In this document: piece after piece, positions 1-5,829 of the stretch
How positions within the stretch are numbered: position 1 is the stretch's first letter
Layout: each line of letters begins with the position of its first letter
Assembly (NCBI RefSeq): GCF_022347725.1
Contig: NZ_JAKRGB010000001.1
Coordinates: forward strand, 434,001-498,000
Source: Ruegeria sp. Ofav3-42
Lineage (GTDB): Bacteria; Pseudomonadota; Alphaproteobacteria; Rhodobacterales; Rhodobacteraceae
Length of the DNA: 64,000 bases
Direction of reading: 5' to 3'
Position numbers and translations under genes: made by a program
Notes under the pieces: model-generated
The model's database searches: none
Told to the model about the DNA's origin: nothing
The model's input: the letters and a program-made list of their open reading frames with translations, nothing else

Positions 1-121
1 TCACAGGCATCCTAACAACATTACCACCGTCACAATCATCTACGGCATCCGGGTCGGGGATATCTGCACCCGCCAATGCAAACGGGTTGTCTTCTTCCAT
101 ATTGGCCTCAGGCCTGCTCAT
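1..121 (-). CDS. Hypothetical protein, N-terminal part only (runs off the window)
   Basis: An ATG at 121 is preceded by a good Shine-Dalgarno (AGGAG about 6 bases upstream). It opens a frame that continues past position 1. The 40 visible residues are acidic (MSRPEANMEEDNPFALAG, then many Asp) with no recognisable domain. It sits downstream of the small gene ending at 177, separated by a TAAC-loop hairpin, and belongs to the mobile element. No function can be given. Confidence 0.55.
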   Translation of the reverse strand, partial: MSRPEANMEEDNPFALAGADIPDPDAVDDCDGGNVVRMPV

Positions 122-150
122 GCTCGTCTCCTATTTTGTTGTTGGGCAGA

Positions 151-166
151 GCGCGCTAACGCGCGC
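151..166. terminator. GC hairpin with TAAC loop
   Basis: GCGCGC, then TAAC, then GCGCGC: a perfect 6-bp stem with a 4-base loop between two minus-strand genes of the element. There is no clear T-run, so it may act as a processing or attenuation hairpin rather than a strong terminator. The same loop recurs in the hairpins at 2705 and 3984. Confidence 0.5.
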
Positions 167-176
167 CACAACCGTT

Positions 177-335
177 TCACTGTGCCGTTGACACGTCCGC
201 TGCTTGTTCCAACAGGTTCGTGAGTTCGTCGTCCAACCGCGCCAAATCTTCTGCGTTGCCCCGCGTCAGCGGGCGCAGCCCAGCCGCCCGAATTGCATCC
301 GTCACCTGCACCAATTTCTGCTCAATTTCGTACAC
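177..335 (-). CDS. Small hypothetical protein of the mobile element (52 aa)
   Basis: The longest frame could open at a GTG at 383. The start chosen here is the GTG at 335, because AAGGAG lies about 8 bases before it and nothing comparable precedes 383. The product, beginning VYEIEQKLVQVTDAIRA, is predicted to be mostly helical and acidic in its second half (DLARLDDELTNLLEQ), so it could form a short coiled coil. No family is recognised. It is the first gene downstream of the repeat cluster at 443-523, so it and the partial gene after it probably form a separately regulated transcript. Function unknown. Confidence 0.5.
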   Translation of the reverse strand: MYEIEQKLVQVTDAIRAAGLRPLTRGNAEDLARLDDELTNLLEQAADVSTAQ

Positions 336-442
336 CCATAATCTCCTTCTGATTGAGGTCGTGCGGAGCTGATCCGCCGACACCAGACTGATTAGCAGAG
401 CGACGGTTTCAGATCAAATTATTTAGCAATATCAGTATTTTA

Positions 443-523
443 ACTACTTGTAGTGAACTTTTCACATTGAAGTTTGACTTCAAGTCGCAGCATTTTGGCT
501 GATCCATCTACTTCAAGTGAAGT
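443..523. promoter_or_regulatory. Cluster of three inverted repeats (candidate operators)
   Basis: In an AT-rich gap of about 200 bases lie ACTAC-TT-GTAGT (443-454), TTGAAGT-TTG-ACTTCAA (467-483) and ACTTCA-AG-TGAAGT (510-523). The last two share ACTTCAAGT as a direct repeat 33 bases apart, about three helical turns. The gap precedes the minus-strand genes at 335 and 121. The pattern resembles phage repressor operators, but which protein binds is unknown. Confidence 0.45.
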
Positions 524-542
524 TTCCCAGATCAGCGGTCAG

Positions 543-932
543 TTAGACTAGCGTTCGCCAGTTCCCGAGGTTGCCGATTTCGACAACCGGAAGCGAATCA
601 GTGTTGCCGTAAACGCCGGGGCGGACCTCGTAAGCGCCCAACAATTCCAGTGCCCAGACGCATTCCGTAAGGTCGGTCTCCGCCGCGTCTCGCACCTCGC
701 GCAGAGACAGTGCAAAACTACGCCCGTGCCCCATTTCGACCAGCTTGGTATCGATGGCCTCAGCCAGAAGGAGCGCGTCAGCATAGTCCTGCGGATCGAG
801 ATGCGTAGACAGCCATGCTCGGCGTTCAAGCATTCTATGGCGAATGGTCTGCGGGTCATCGCTGATCTTCAAAGCATCTACCTGCGCCAAATACAGACGC
901 GACTTCTCGACGGGGGTTAGCTCGATACTCAT
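543..932 (-). CDS. Hypothetical protein of the mobile element (129 aa)
   Basis: The start at 932 (MSIELTPVEKSRLYLAQ) is preferred over the ATG at 980, because the latter would lie well inside the upstream gene, which ends at 956. A purine-rich stretch (AAGAAAGAAAAG) precedes it. The protein is soluble, about 14.5 kDa, predicted helical in its first 90 residues, then ends in a Gly/Val-rich segment (YEVRPGVYGNTD). No domain is recognised. It is the last gene of the minus-strand operon that begins near 2584. Confidence 0.6.
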   Translation of the reverse strand: MSIELTPVEKSRLYLAQVDALKISDDPQTIRHRMLERRAWLSTHLDPQDYADALLLAEAIDTKLVEMGHGRSFALSLREVRDAAETDLTECVWALELLGAYEVRPGVYGNTDSLPVVEIGNLGNWRTLV

Positions 933-955
933 TTCTTTTCTTTCTTGTTGGAGTG

Positions 956-1192
956 TTAGTGCGCCCCAGCAATGTGGCAACCATTGCTGGGGCTGGCATT
1001 AGCGCGCAGGCTCGGGTATTCGCGCGCTAACGTCTCTGCCACTCGGGCAGCTATTTCAGGCCATGCGGCAAAAAATGCTTCATCGTCAGGGAAGCTTAGG
1101 CGTTCGGCGTGCCATAGCTGGCAGCGCCGCAAATATCGGTCCCGAGCTTCACGCTGCTTTGCGGTAAGGCCAGTTTTCGATCTCTTTTTCAA
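956..1192 (-). CDS. Small basic hypothetical protein (78 aa, TTG start)
   Basis: The start is a TTG at 1192 preceded by a strong Shine-Dalgarno (GGAGG, 6 bases upstream) embedded in the coding sequence of the upstream gene, which it overlaps out of frame by 44 bases. The N-terminus is very basic (MKKRSKTGLTAKQREARDRY), suggesting nucleic-acid contact. Two tryptophans and a Phe-rich middle follow. The 3' end of the gene contains a 12-bp hairpin. No family is recognised. The embedded ribosome site argues that the frame is real and translationally coupled to its neighbour. Confidence 0.55.
   Translation of the reverse strand: MKKRSKTGLTAKQREARDRYLRRCQLWHAERLSFPDDEAFFAAWPEIAARVAETLAREYPSLRANASPSNGCHIAGAH
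963..993. repeat. 12-bp stem hairpin in the 3' end of the upstream gene
   Basis: GCCCCAGCAATG (963-974) pairs perfectly with CATTGCTGGGGC (982-993) around a 7-base loop. A second inverted repeat, TTAGCGCGC (999-1007) with GCGCGCTAA (1022-1030), lies just beside it. Both fall inside the last codons of the gene at 956-1192, so the structure would form in the mRNA before the next gene of the operon. Confidence 0.5.
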
Positions 1193-1349
1193 GACGCACC
1201 TCCTCCTCTGCGAAACGCTCAGGAGGCCATTCAGCCCTCATTTCAAATGCGCGTTTCCAACGGTCCTGTCGGTTCCTAATTCGCGCTTTTGCCGCCTTAT
1301 CCGCTTGGGGGTATTCGCTTCCCAATACGTTTAGTTCAAAGAGGCTCAT
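1149..1349 (-). CDS. Small charged hypothetical protein (66 aa)
   Basis: The ATG at 1349 overlaps the stop of the upstream gene as ATGA, a usual sign of translational coupling. The protein is rich in Arg, Lys and Glu (RIRNRQDRWKRAFEMRAEW, EEEVRLEKEIENW) and predicted almost fully helical. No known domain. Its 3' end carries the Shine-Dalgarno of the next gene in a different frame. It belongs to the compact minus-strand operon of the element. Confidence 0.6.
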   Translation of the reverse strand: MSLFELNVLGSEYPQADKAAKARIRNRQDRWKRAFEMRAEWPPERFAEEEVRLEKEIENWPYRKAA

Positions 1350-1585
1350 CGCGCGCCAGCGCTAGCGTCTGCGGCTGCTGCGATAGCGTGTAGCTTGTTG
1401 CGTCGGCGCAGCCGGATTTGCTCTTCAGCCGACAGCGACAGGGTCAGGCGCTGCCTGAGACTGCAATATGCAGCAGCGGAAATCGTTTCGCCCGTCAGGT
1501 GGCAATAGTAGTTGGCACCGACCTTCACGAACAGCTTTTCCAGCGGCTCATTCGCTTCGCGGAGCGCGTTCTCAAGTTCATTCAT
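1346..1585 (-). CDS. Small hypothetical protein (79 aa)
   Basis: The start at 1585 (MNELENALREANEPLEKLF) overlaps the upstream stop as TGATG and overlaps the next gene as ATGA, so this frame is coupled on both sides. An upstream ATG at 1600 is possible but would invade the previous gene. The first half has VGANYYCHLTGETISAAAY, then a basic helical tail. No domain is recognised. The phrase YCHLTGE might suggest a single metal-binding turn, but there are too few Cys/His for a zinc finger. Confidence 0.6.
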   Translation of the reverse strand: MNELENALREANEPLEKLFVKVGANYYCHLTGETISAAAYCSLRQRLTLSLSAEEQIRLRRRNKLHAIAAAADASAGAR

Positions 1586-2061
1586 CACATTAGCCCCCAC
1601 GCCCGCGCCTTTGCGATACGCTCAGCAGGATTCAGCGTCATTAGACGGCGCAACAGCGTTGCTTCGTCGGCGACACTAGTCGGAGCGGACTGCTGACGCT
1701 TGTCGATCATCCCGAGTTCACGGGCACGGGTCAGGCGCTTTTCAGGCGTAAGGCGCGACAACTCTGCATGGGAATCTTCGTCGCCCTGCTCCAGCGCTTC
1801 GCGCAGCTCCTTTTGACGAACCTGTTCCTTCACGCCTTCAAGCTGCTGAATTTCATCCATGTAAAGCGGGCTAAGCGGCTCATCCGTCAACGTCGCAATG
1901 CGTGCGCTAGGCATCGCTACAATATCTTCGCGCGAGAGCTGCACCCCAAAGTGACGCTCCGCATCGCCGATAATCTTGTCTGACACTGCTTCCCAACGGG
2001 CGCGGGTCAAGTCCCCACCGGATGCAACGAGGTTGCGGAAATTTTCATACTGGTCGCTCAA
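1585..2061 (-). CDS. Hypothetical protein with an internal duplicated helix motif (158 aa, TTG start)
   Basis: The start is a TTG at 2061 with AAGGAGG 9 bases upstream, overlapping the end of the previous gene. The protein is soluble and helical. Two related segments occur in its second half: LTPEKRLTRARELGM and LNPAERIAKARAWGLM at the very C-terminus. Both follow the pattern L-x-P-x-x-R-(I/L)-x-(K/R)-A-R-x-x-G-(L/M). The repeat may be a small protein- or DNA-contact helix used twice. No family is recognised. Confidence 0.6.
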   Translation of the reverse strand: MSDQYENFRNLVASGGDLTRARWEAVSDKIIGDAERHFGVQLSREDIVAMPSARIATLTDEPLSPLYMDEIQQLEGVKEQVRQKELREALEQGDEDSHAELSRLTPEKRLTRARELGMIDKRQQSAPTSVADEATLLRRLMTLNPAERIAKARAWGLM

Positions 2062-2062
2062 G

Positions 2063-2584
2063 TTATGCGGCCTCCTTGTTGGTTAGATTTTCGAAGTGAC
2101 GGGCATTGCAAAGGCTGAACGCAAACGCGAACGACGCATCAATGTCAGGAAGTTCAGTATCGTCCCCAGTAACGACAAAACGACAGATACTGGGGTGAAG
2201 GCAGAGCTTTAGATGAAGTGCGTCCACGAACTGCCAGATTTCGCTGCTGGACGTGGCTTCAAATAGTGCGGCAGTGAAGTTGACCCGGCATTCAGTCAGC
2301 CGCTCTTTCTGTTCAGTATCAAGCCAGTCCTCAAACGCACGACATACAGGGATAACCTCGTCGCCAACGAACAAGGTGCCATCCGAGGTGGCGATATCGA
2401 ACAGACGCTGGATAGCTCCATTGCCGCGCTCACGCGCGGTAAGCGTCGGTAGCACTGCGGCAACATAGTAGCGGCGGCTCCGCGCGCCGCCCGCGTAGGG
2501 AACGGAACGCAGGCGGCGGCATACAGTATCCGCACAGCAACCAACCGCCCGCGCATAGTCTTTCTGTGATACCGTAATCGGCAT
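2063..2584 (-). CDS. Putative DNA-binding protein with N-terminal helix-turn-helix (173 aa)
   Basis: The first 45 residues (VSQKDYARAVGCCADTVCRR then RLRSVPYAGG) look like a MerR/excisionase-type helix-turn-helix followed by a small wing (ARSRRYYVAAVLP). The remaining 120 residues are an unassigned alpha/beta-looking domain ending in NLTNKEAA. The ATG at 2584 has AAGG just upstream. As first gene of the minus-strand operon, with three TTGAC-like sequences in the 190-base region before it, it could be the regulator or excisionase of the element. This is inference from position and fold only. Confidence 0.55.
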   Translation of the reverse strand: MPITVSQKDYARAVGCCADTVCRRLRSVPYAGGARSRRYYVAAVLPTLTARERGNGAIQRLFDIATSDGTLFVGDEVIPVCRAFEDWLDTEQKERLTECRVNFTAALFEATSSSEIWQFVDALHLKLCLHPSICRFVVTGDDTELPDIDASFAFAFSLCNARHFENLTNKEAA

Positions 2585-2704
2585 TTCTTACCTTCATTTT
2601 CGGGAAAGTTAAATCTATGGATTGACTTTTTCTCTCATATCGCGGGTGTCGAGTCAAGAAATCGACAAAAACGGGTCAATGATTCGGACTTCGGCAAAAG
2701 AAAA

Positions 2705-2722
2705 GGCCCGCGTTAGCGGGCC
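2705..2722 (-). terminator. GC hairpin with TAAC loop (minus strand)
   Basis: Read on the minus strand, GGCCCGC-TAAC-GCGGGCC is a perfect 7-bp stem. It follows the membrane-protein gene ending at 2775 and precedes the operon starting at 2584, so it probably terminates or processes the former's transcript. It has the same loop as the hairpins at 151 and 3984. Confidence 0.6.
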
Positions 2723-2774
2723 CTTAGACTACTTATCAAAATGGGGATAACCTTGTTTTCAACAGGTTCGAGAA

Positions 2775-3143
2775 CTACGCCGTGACATAACCCAAGAGTG
2801 CCCCCGCCAAACTAGCAACTCCGAGAACTACAACGCCGGTAGCTATTAGCTTTGCGGTAAAAGCAGTCAAAAAAGGTGCCTCCCCCTTCACGGCAAGAAA
2901 CGCGATTTTAATCGACCAAACAGATAGAAACACCAAGACTGGCGACAACGCGGCACTGCCAACGGCAGAATTCGTGCCCCACCACTTTAGAGAGTACGCA
3001 ATAAAACCAGAAGTCAGCGTGGTGAAGGTAACCGCCAGACTAATCAGCTTTAGAATTTCAGCCTGCTGCTTGATGGATGGACGTCCATTATGCTCGAATT
3101 CGTTCACTTTTGTTTTCCTTTTGTTCTTGAACGTATGGATCAT
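2775..3143 (-). CDS. Small integral membrane protein (122 aa)
   Basis: The ATG at 3143 has GAGG 9 bases upstream. A basic cytoplasmic head (HTFKNKRKTKVNEFEH) is followed by about three hydrophobic segments, at roughly residues 33-52, 62-83 and 95-118, with a Trp pair between the first two. No family is recognised. It lies divergent to the next gene, also membrane-anchored, across a 216-base gap. In mobile elements such paired membrane proteins can serve exclusion or defence functions, but nothing in the sequence proves that here. Confidence 0.6.
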   Translation of the reverse strand: MIHTFKNKRKTKVNEFEHNGRPSIKQQAEILKLISLAVTFTTLTSGFIAYSLKWWGTNSAVGSAALSPVLVFLSVWSIKIAFLAVKGEAPFLTAFTAKLIATGVVVLGVASLAGALLGYVTA

Positions 3144-3359
3144 TTAGATTAACCTCAATCCTTAGTCAATTGTTTTTTATGTTGATTTATGGAGTTCCTA
3201 GCTCAAGGCTAACGCGGACCTTTTGGCATAATCACCACACGATCAAACTCTCGGAATGAGAGCCCCCATTAGTCACTGGAACACAACCGAGAACTTTGAA
3301 ACAAGCGCCTCGACTGCCCGCGTCCTTCTGAAGTCCACCCCCCTGAACACAAGGCAATT

Positions 3360-3977
3360 ATGAACTACTCTTGGTGTGAAATTTACTTATTAGCAAAAGA
3401 CTGGCAGACCCTGATCGGGGCATTAACCGCGCTTGTCGCTGCACTCCTGACGATTGCCGTCATGCTCTGGCAAGCCAGCAGCGAAAGAAAACGGCATAGA
3501 AACCAATTAAAACGTAAGAACTTAGCAGCGCGAGCGAGAATGCCGGATGCGCTGGCCGAAGTCACCGAATACGCGCAGCGGGTTGGAAAGTTTCTTACAG
3601 GGCAAATTGACGACAGACCAGAAGGACCGCAATCAGAGTCCATTCAAACACTAAAGCAGGTTATTGAACACATTGATGACGATGCAGCAGCAAGGACTTT
3701 TGAGCTGGTATCATGGTACCAAGTTCAAAGAGTGCGTTTTCAGGACAATGAGTCTCCCCTTAACGACACAGGTTCGCTTTATGAAGTTGTGCGGCTTCAA
3801 GCTTATGTAAACAGCCTATTCGACTACGCGCGAGACCAATCGCAAACTGTGTCTAACGACAAACCTTCACAAGATGAAATGATGACCGCTAAGCACAACG
3901 TATTTGATCTTCAGTACGTGATGGCAAACGAAGCCCAATTTAACGAGTTGGACCAACGCATTCAACGGCAGCACTAG
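3360..3977 (+). CDS. Membrane-anchored hypothetical protein (205 aa)
   Basis: One strong hydrophobic segment at about residues 17-38 (LIGALTALVAALLTIAVML) is followed by a very basic stop-transfer stretch (SSERKRHRNQLKRK). A helical cytoplasmic domain of about 160 residues follows, acidic in places, with no known signature. The only plus-strand gene in the element, it has its own promoter region (3144-3359) containing CTCTC-GGAAT-GAGAG. It ends 41 bases before the recombinase stop, with a hairpin between the two. Function unknown. Confidence 0.65.
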   Translation: MNYSWCEIYLLAKDWQTLIGALTALVAALLTIAVMLWQASSERKRHRNQLKRKNLAARARMPDALAEVTEYAQRVGKFLTGQIDDRPEGPQSESIQTLKQVIEHIDDDAAARTFELVSWYQVQRVRFQDNESPLNDTGSLYEVVRLQAYVNSLFDYARDQSQTVSNDKPSQDEMMTAKHNVFDLQYVMANEAQFNELDQRIQRQH

Positions 3978-3983
3978 AGGTAT

Positions 3984-3997
3984 CCCGCTAACGCGGG
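3984..3997. terminator. GC hairpin with TAAC loop between convergent genes
   Basis: CCCGC-TAAC-GCGGG is a perfect 5-bp stem between the stop codons of the convergent genes ending at 3977 and 4019. It is the third member of the TAAC-loop hairpin family in the element and the most terminator-like by position, although no T-run follows. Confidence 0.55.
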
Positions 3998-4018
3998 CAC
4001 CCTACCCCACTAACGCTT

Positions 4019-5563
4019 CTACCAGAACGACACTATATTCATGGCGTCAGCCATTGAATCCATAGTTTCCGGGTCTGTGTAGTGACGCATCATCTTCCCA
4101 TCCGGCTTATGCCCAATGATCTGCTGCCGTATTCCTTTGGAGACGCCCTGACGCTTCATTGCCATATTGAACGTGCCGCGTGTCGAATACAGGGACACAC
4201 GGGGACGCTTAAGTTTCAGTTCCGTTAGGATCGGGTCAAACTGCTTCTCCGAGAAATTCTTCACAACATCTTTGATCAGTTTACCCTCCGCGTCACGAAC
4301 ACAGGCCAACCCGCCCTCATTTATGAACGCTGGAAGGTCTGAAAGCCCATCTGGCAGCGGGATTAGGCGATTGCCACTCTTGCTAAAGCAAATGTTTATA
4401 CCGATCCCCCGCCATTCATCCTGATAGGCGTCAATCTTGTTTACATCGGAAACATCCCCATCCCGCAATCGGAAGAATTCATGGGGACGCATACCCGTCA
4501 AGATCAATGTTTTGACACACATTAGGTATGCTCGACGGCGATCCTTGCTCAACCGGGACTTGCCATCGGGTGCAAAACGTTTCTGCGCTGCTGCCCAGAT
4601 TTTCGCCACATCATCAGGCTTAAACGGTATCTGCTTACGATCTTCTATCGACTTCTTATCGCGCGGGAACTTAAGGCCAAGAGCGGGATTGGCGTCTATC
4701 ACTTCTTCATCTTGCGCATAGGAAAGGACCGAACCGATCCCGGCGAAGAGAGTCCGTATCGACGTTGGCTCAAGGCCAGACGCAATAAGGTGGTCCCGGT
4801 GATCTTTGAGCATTCTAGAGGTAATGTCGCGGGCATCTAAGTCCCCTTCCCGATCAATGAACCTCTGAATCCCGTTCCGATATGCGCGCTCTGTGTTGTC
4901 GGACAAGGATTCCAACCCCTTGTAGCGCTCCAATAGTTTCATAAGGGTGTTTTCAGAATTGCTCGGTGCCAGCCTTTGAAGCTGACGCAGCCGAGCGGCG
5001 ACCATGCCCTTGAGCGCATCGAACATCATTGCGCCAGTAGTATCGGTTGGGCGTTGGGGGCGCATGTGGCGCACCAAAGTCAATGCCACCGGATCCTCGA
5101 TAGGCTGAGCTTCGATATAGCTATGATCATCGAAGGCATACGCCATAAAGCCTGCCAGCATCTCCCGCTCACGCGGGGGACTCTCTTTCGCCGCTGACTG
5201 CATAACCGTTTCCGCGTTGCGCCAGCGCTCCTTCGATATCATCTCGGGATCACTGAAATTTGGAGCAGGACCCGACGCAAGGGCTAGCCTCAAGTCCAGC
5301 GCCTTAGCAAATGCTTCCTCTTCATTCCGCTTGATTTGCGCGTTTGCGGCTTCCGGGTCTGATAGAGCTTCAATCAGCTTGTCATGCTCGTCTGTAAGCT
5401 TAATGCACTTACGAACGGCCTCGGTATAGTCGGACCCAAGCCGCTTTTCCCAGACCTTTCTGCCCACCGCCTGCTGCAGGTCTTCTGGCACCCGCCGGAT
5501 GTACTTGCAAAGCCCCGTTTTAGCTGAGACTTTGAGGTAAGGAATGGCGTTCTTCTTGGGCAT
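4019..5563 (-). CDS. Tyrosine recombinase / integrase (DUF6538 type)
   Basis: A phage-type integrase of 514 residues. The N-terminal segment (IPYLKVSAKTGLCKYIRRVP) is the DUF6538 element that opens many alphaproteobacterial integrases. A core-binding SAM-like domain (about 205-310) and the catalytic domain follow. In this protein's numbering the catalytic set is Arg359 (TGMRPHE), Arg462, His485 (IGH) and nucleophile Tyr495 (RHYTDPE). The usual box-II His is Tyr459 (LYSTR). The start at 5563 is chosen because GGAGG precedes it by 8 bases. A further in-frame ATG at 5608 would begin inside a repeat. It should integrate and excise the element. Confidence 0.93.
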   Translation of the reverse strand: MPKKNAIPYLKVSAKTGLCKYIRRVPEDLQQAVGRKVWEKRLGSDYTEAVRKCIKLTDEHDKLIEALSDPEAANAQIKRNEEEAFAKALDLRLALASGPAPNFSDPEMISKERWRNAETVMQSAAKESPPREREMLAGFMAYAFDDHSYIEAQPIEDPVALTLVRHMRPQRPTDTTGAMMFDALKGMVAARLRQLQRLAPSNSENTLMKLLERYKGLESLSDNTERAYRNGIQRFIDREGDLDARDITSRMLKDHRDHLIASGLEPTSIRTLFAGIGSVLSYAQDEEVIDANPALGLKFPRDKKSIEDRKQIPFKPDDVAKIWAAAQKRFAPDGKSRLSKDRRRAYLMCVKTLILTGMRPHEFFRLRDGDVSDVNKIDAYQDEWRGIGINICFSKSGNRLIPLPDGLSDLPAFINEGGLACVRDAEGKLIKDVVKNFSEKQFDPILTELKLKRPRVSLYSTRGTFNMAMKRQGVSKGIRQQIIGHKPDGKMMRHYTDPETMDSMADAMNIVSFW

Positions 5564-5574
5564 CAAACAGCCTC

Positions 5575-5609
5575 CATGTGGGACACTATGCTCCCTCATG
5601 TGGGACACT
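5575..5609. repeat. 13-bp direct repeat upstream of the integrase
   Basis: CATGTGGGACACT occurs at 5575-5587 and again at 5597-5609, offset 22 bases (two helical turns), directly upstream of the integrase ribosome-binding site. It could be an operator controlling integrase, or an arm-type recombinase/excisionase site. I saw no third copy in the window. The AT-rich stretch from here to about 5720 probably holds the integrase promoter and the element boundary. Confidence 0.55.
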
Positions 5610-5829
5610 TTTAGACCTCAACGCAAGCCGAAACACCTTAAAGTCAATAAATAAAGGGCTTCGCGACAGAAGTCATATTTTCAAATCTCTTATCACCCAC
5701 CATTCCTCTTTTGAGAATCAACGGCCCCTAACGGTTTGAAACTGCTGGGCTTGCCAGCTTGCATTTCAACTGCGTATCGTTCCTGCATATGCCGTGTGAT
5801 CACACCGGCGCTGGTGGGCGGGGTATCAT

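Larger units (their letters stand above)
1..5609. mobile_element. Integrase end of an integrated phage-like element or genomic island
   Basis: This is the block of small unknown genes ending in a tyrosine recombinase. The genes are short, mostly on the minus strand and often overlap, and their base composition is looser than in the core genes that follow. Several intergenic GC-rich hairpins share one loop sequence. The element runs off the left edge, so only one end is visible. The junction with core DNA must lie between the recombinase and the intact permease gene starting at 5830. I saw no tRNA there and cannot name the attachment core. No structural phage genes are visible, so a satellite or island is as likely as a prophage. 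Confidence 0.7.

Noticed and set aside
5610-5829. Search for a tRNA or tmRNA gene serving as attachment site next to the integrase
   Set aside because: No cloverleaf, anticodon arm or CCA-type end could be formed in this gap, so no attachment site is claimed.
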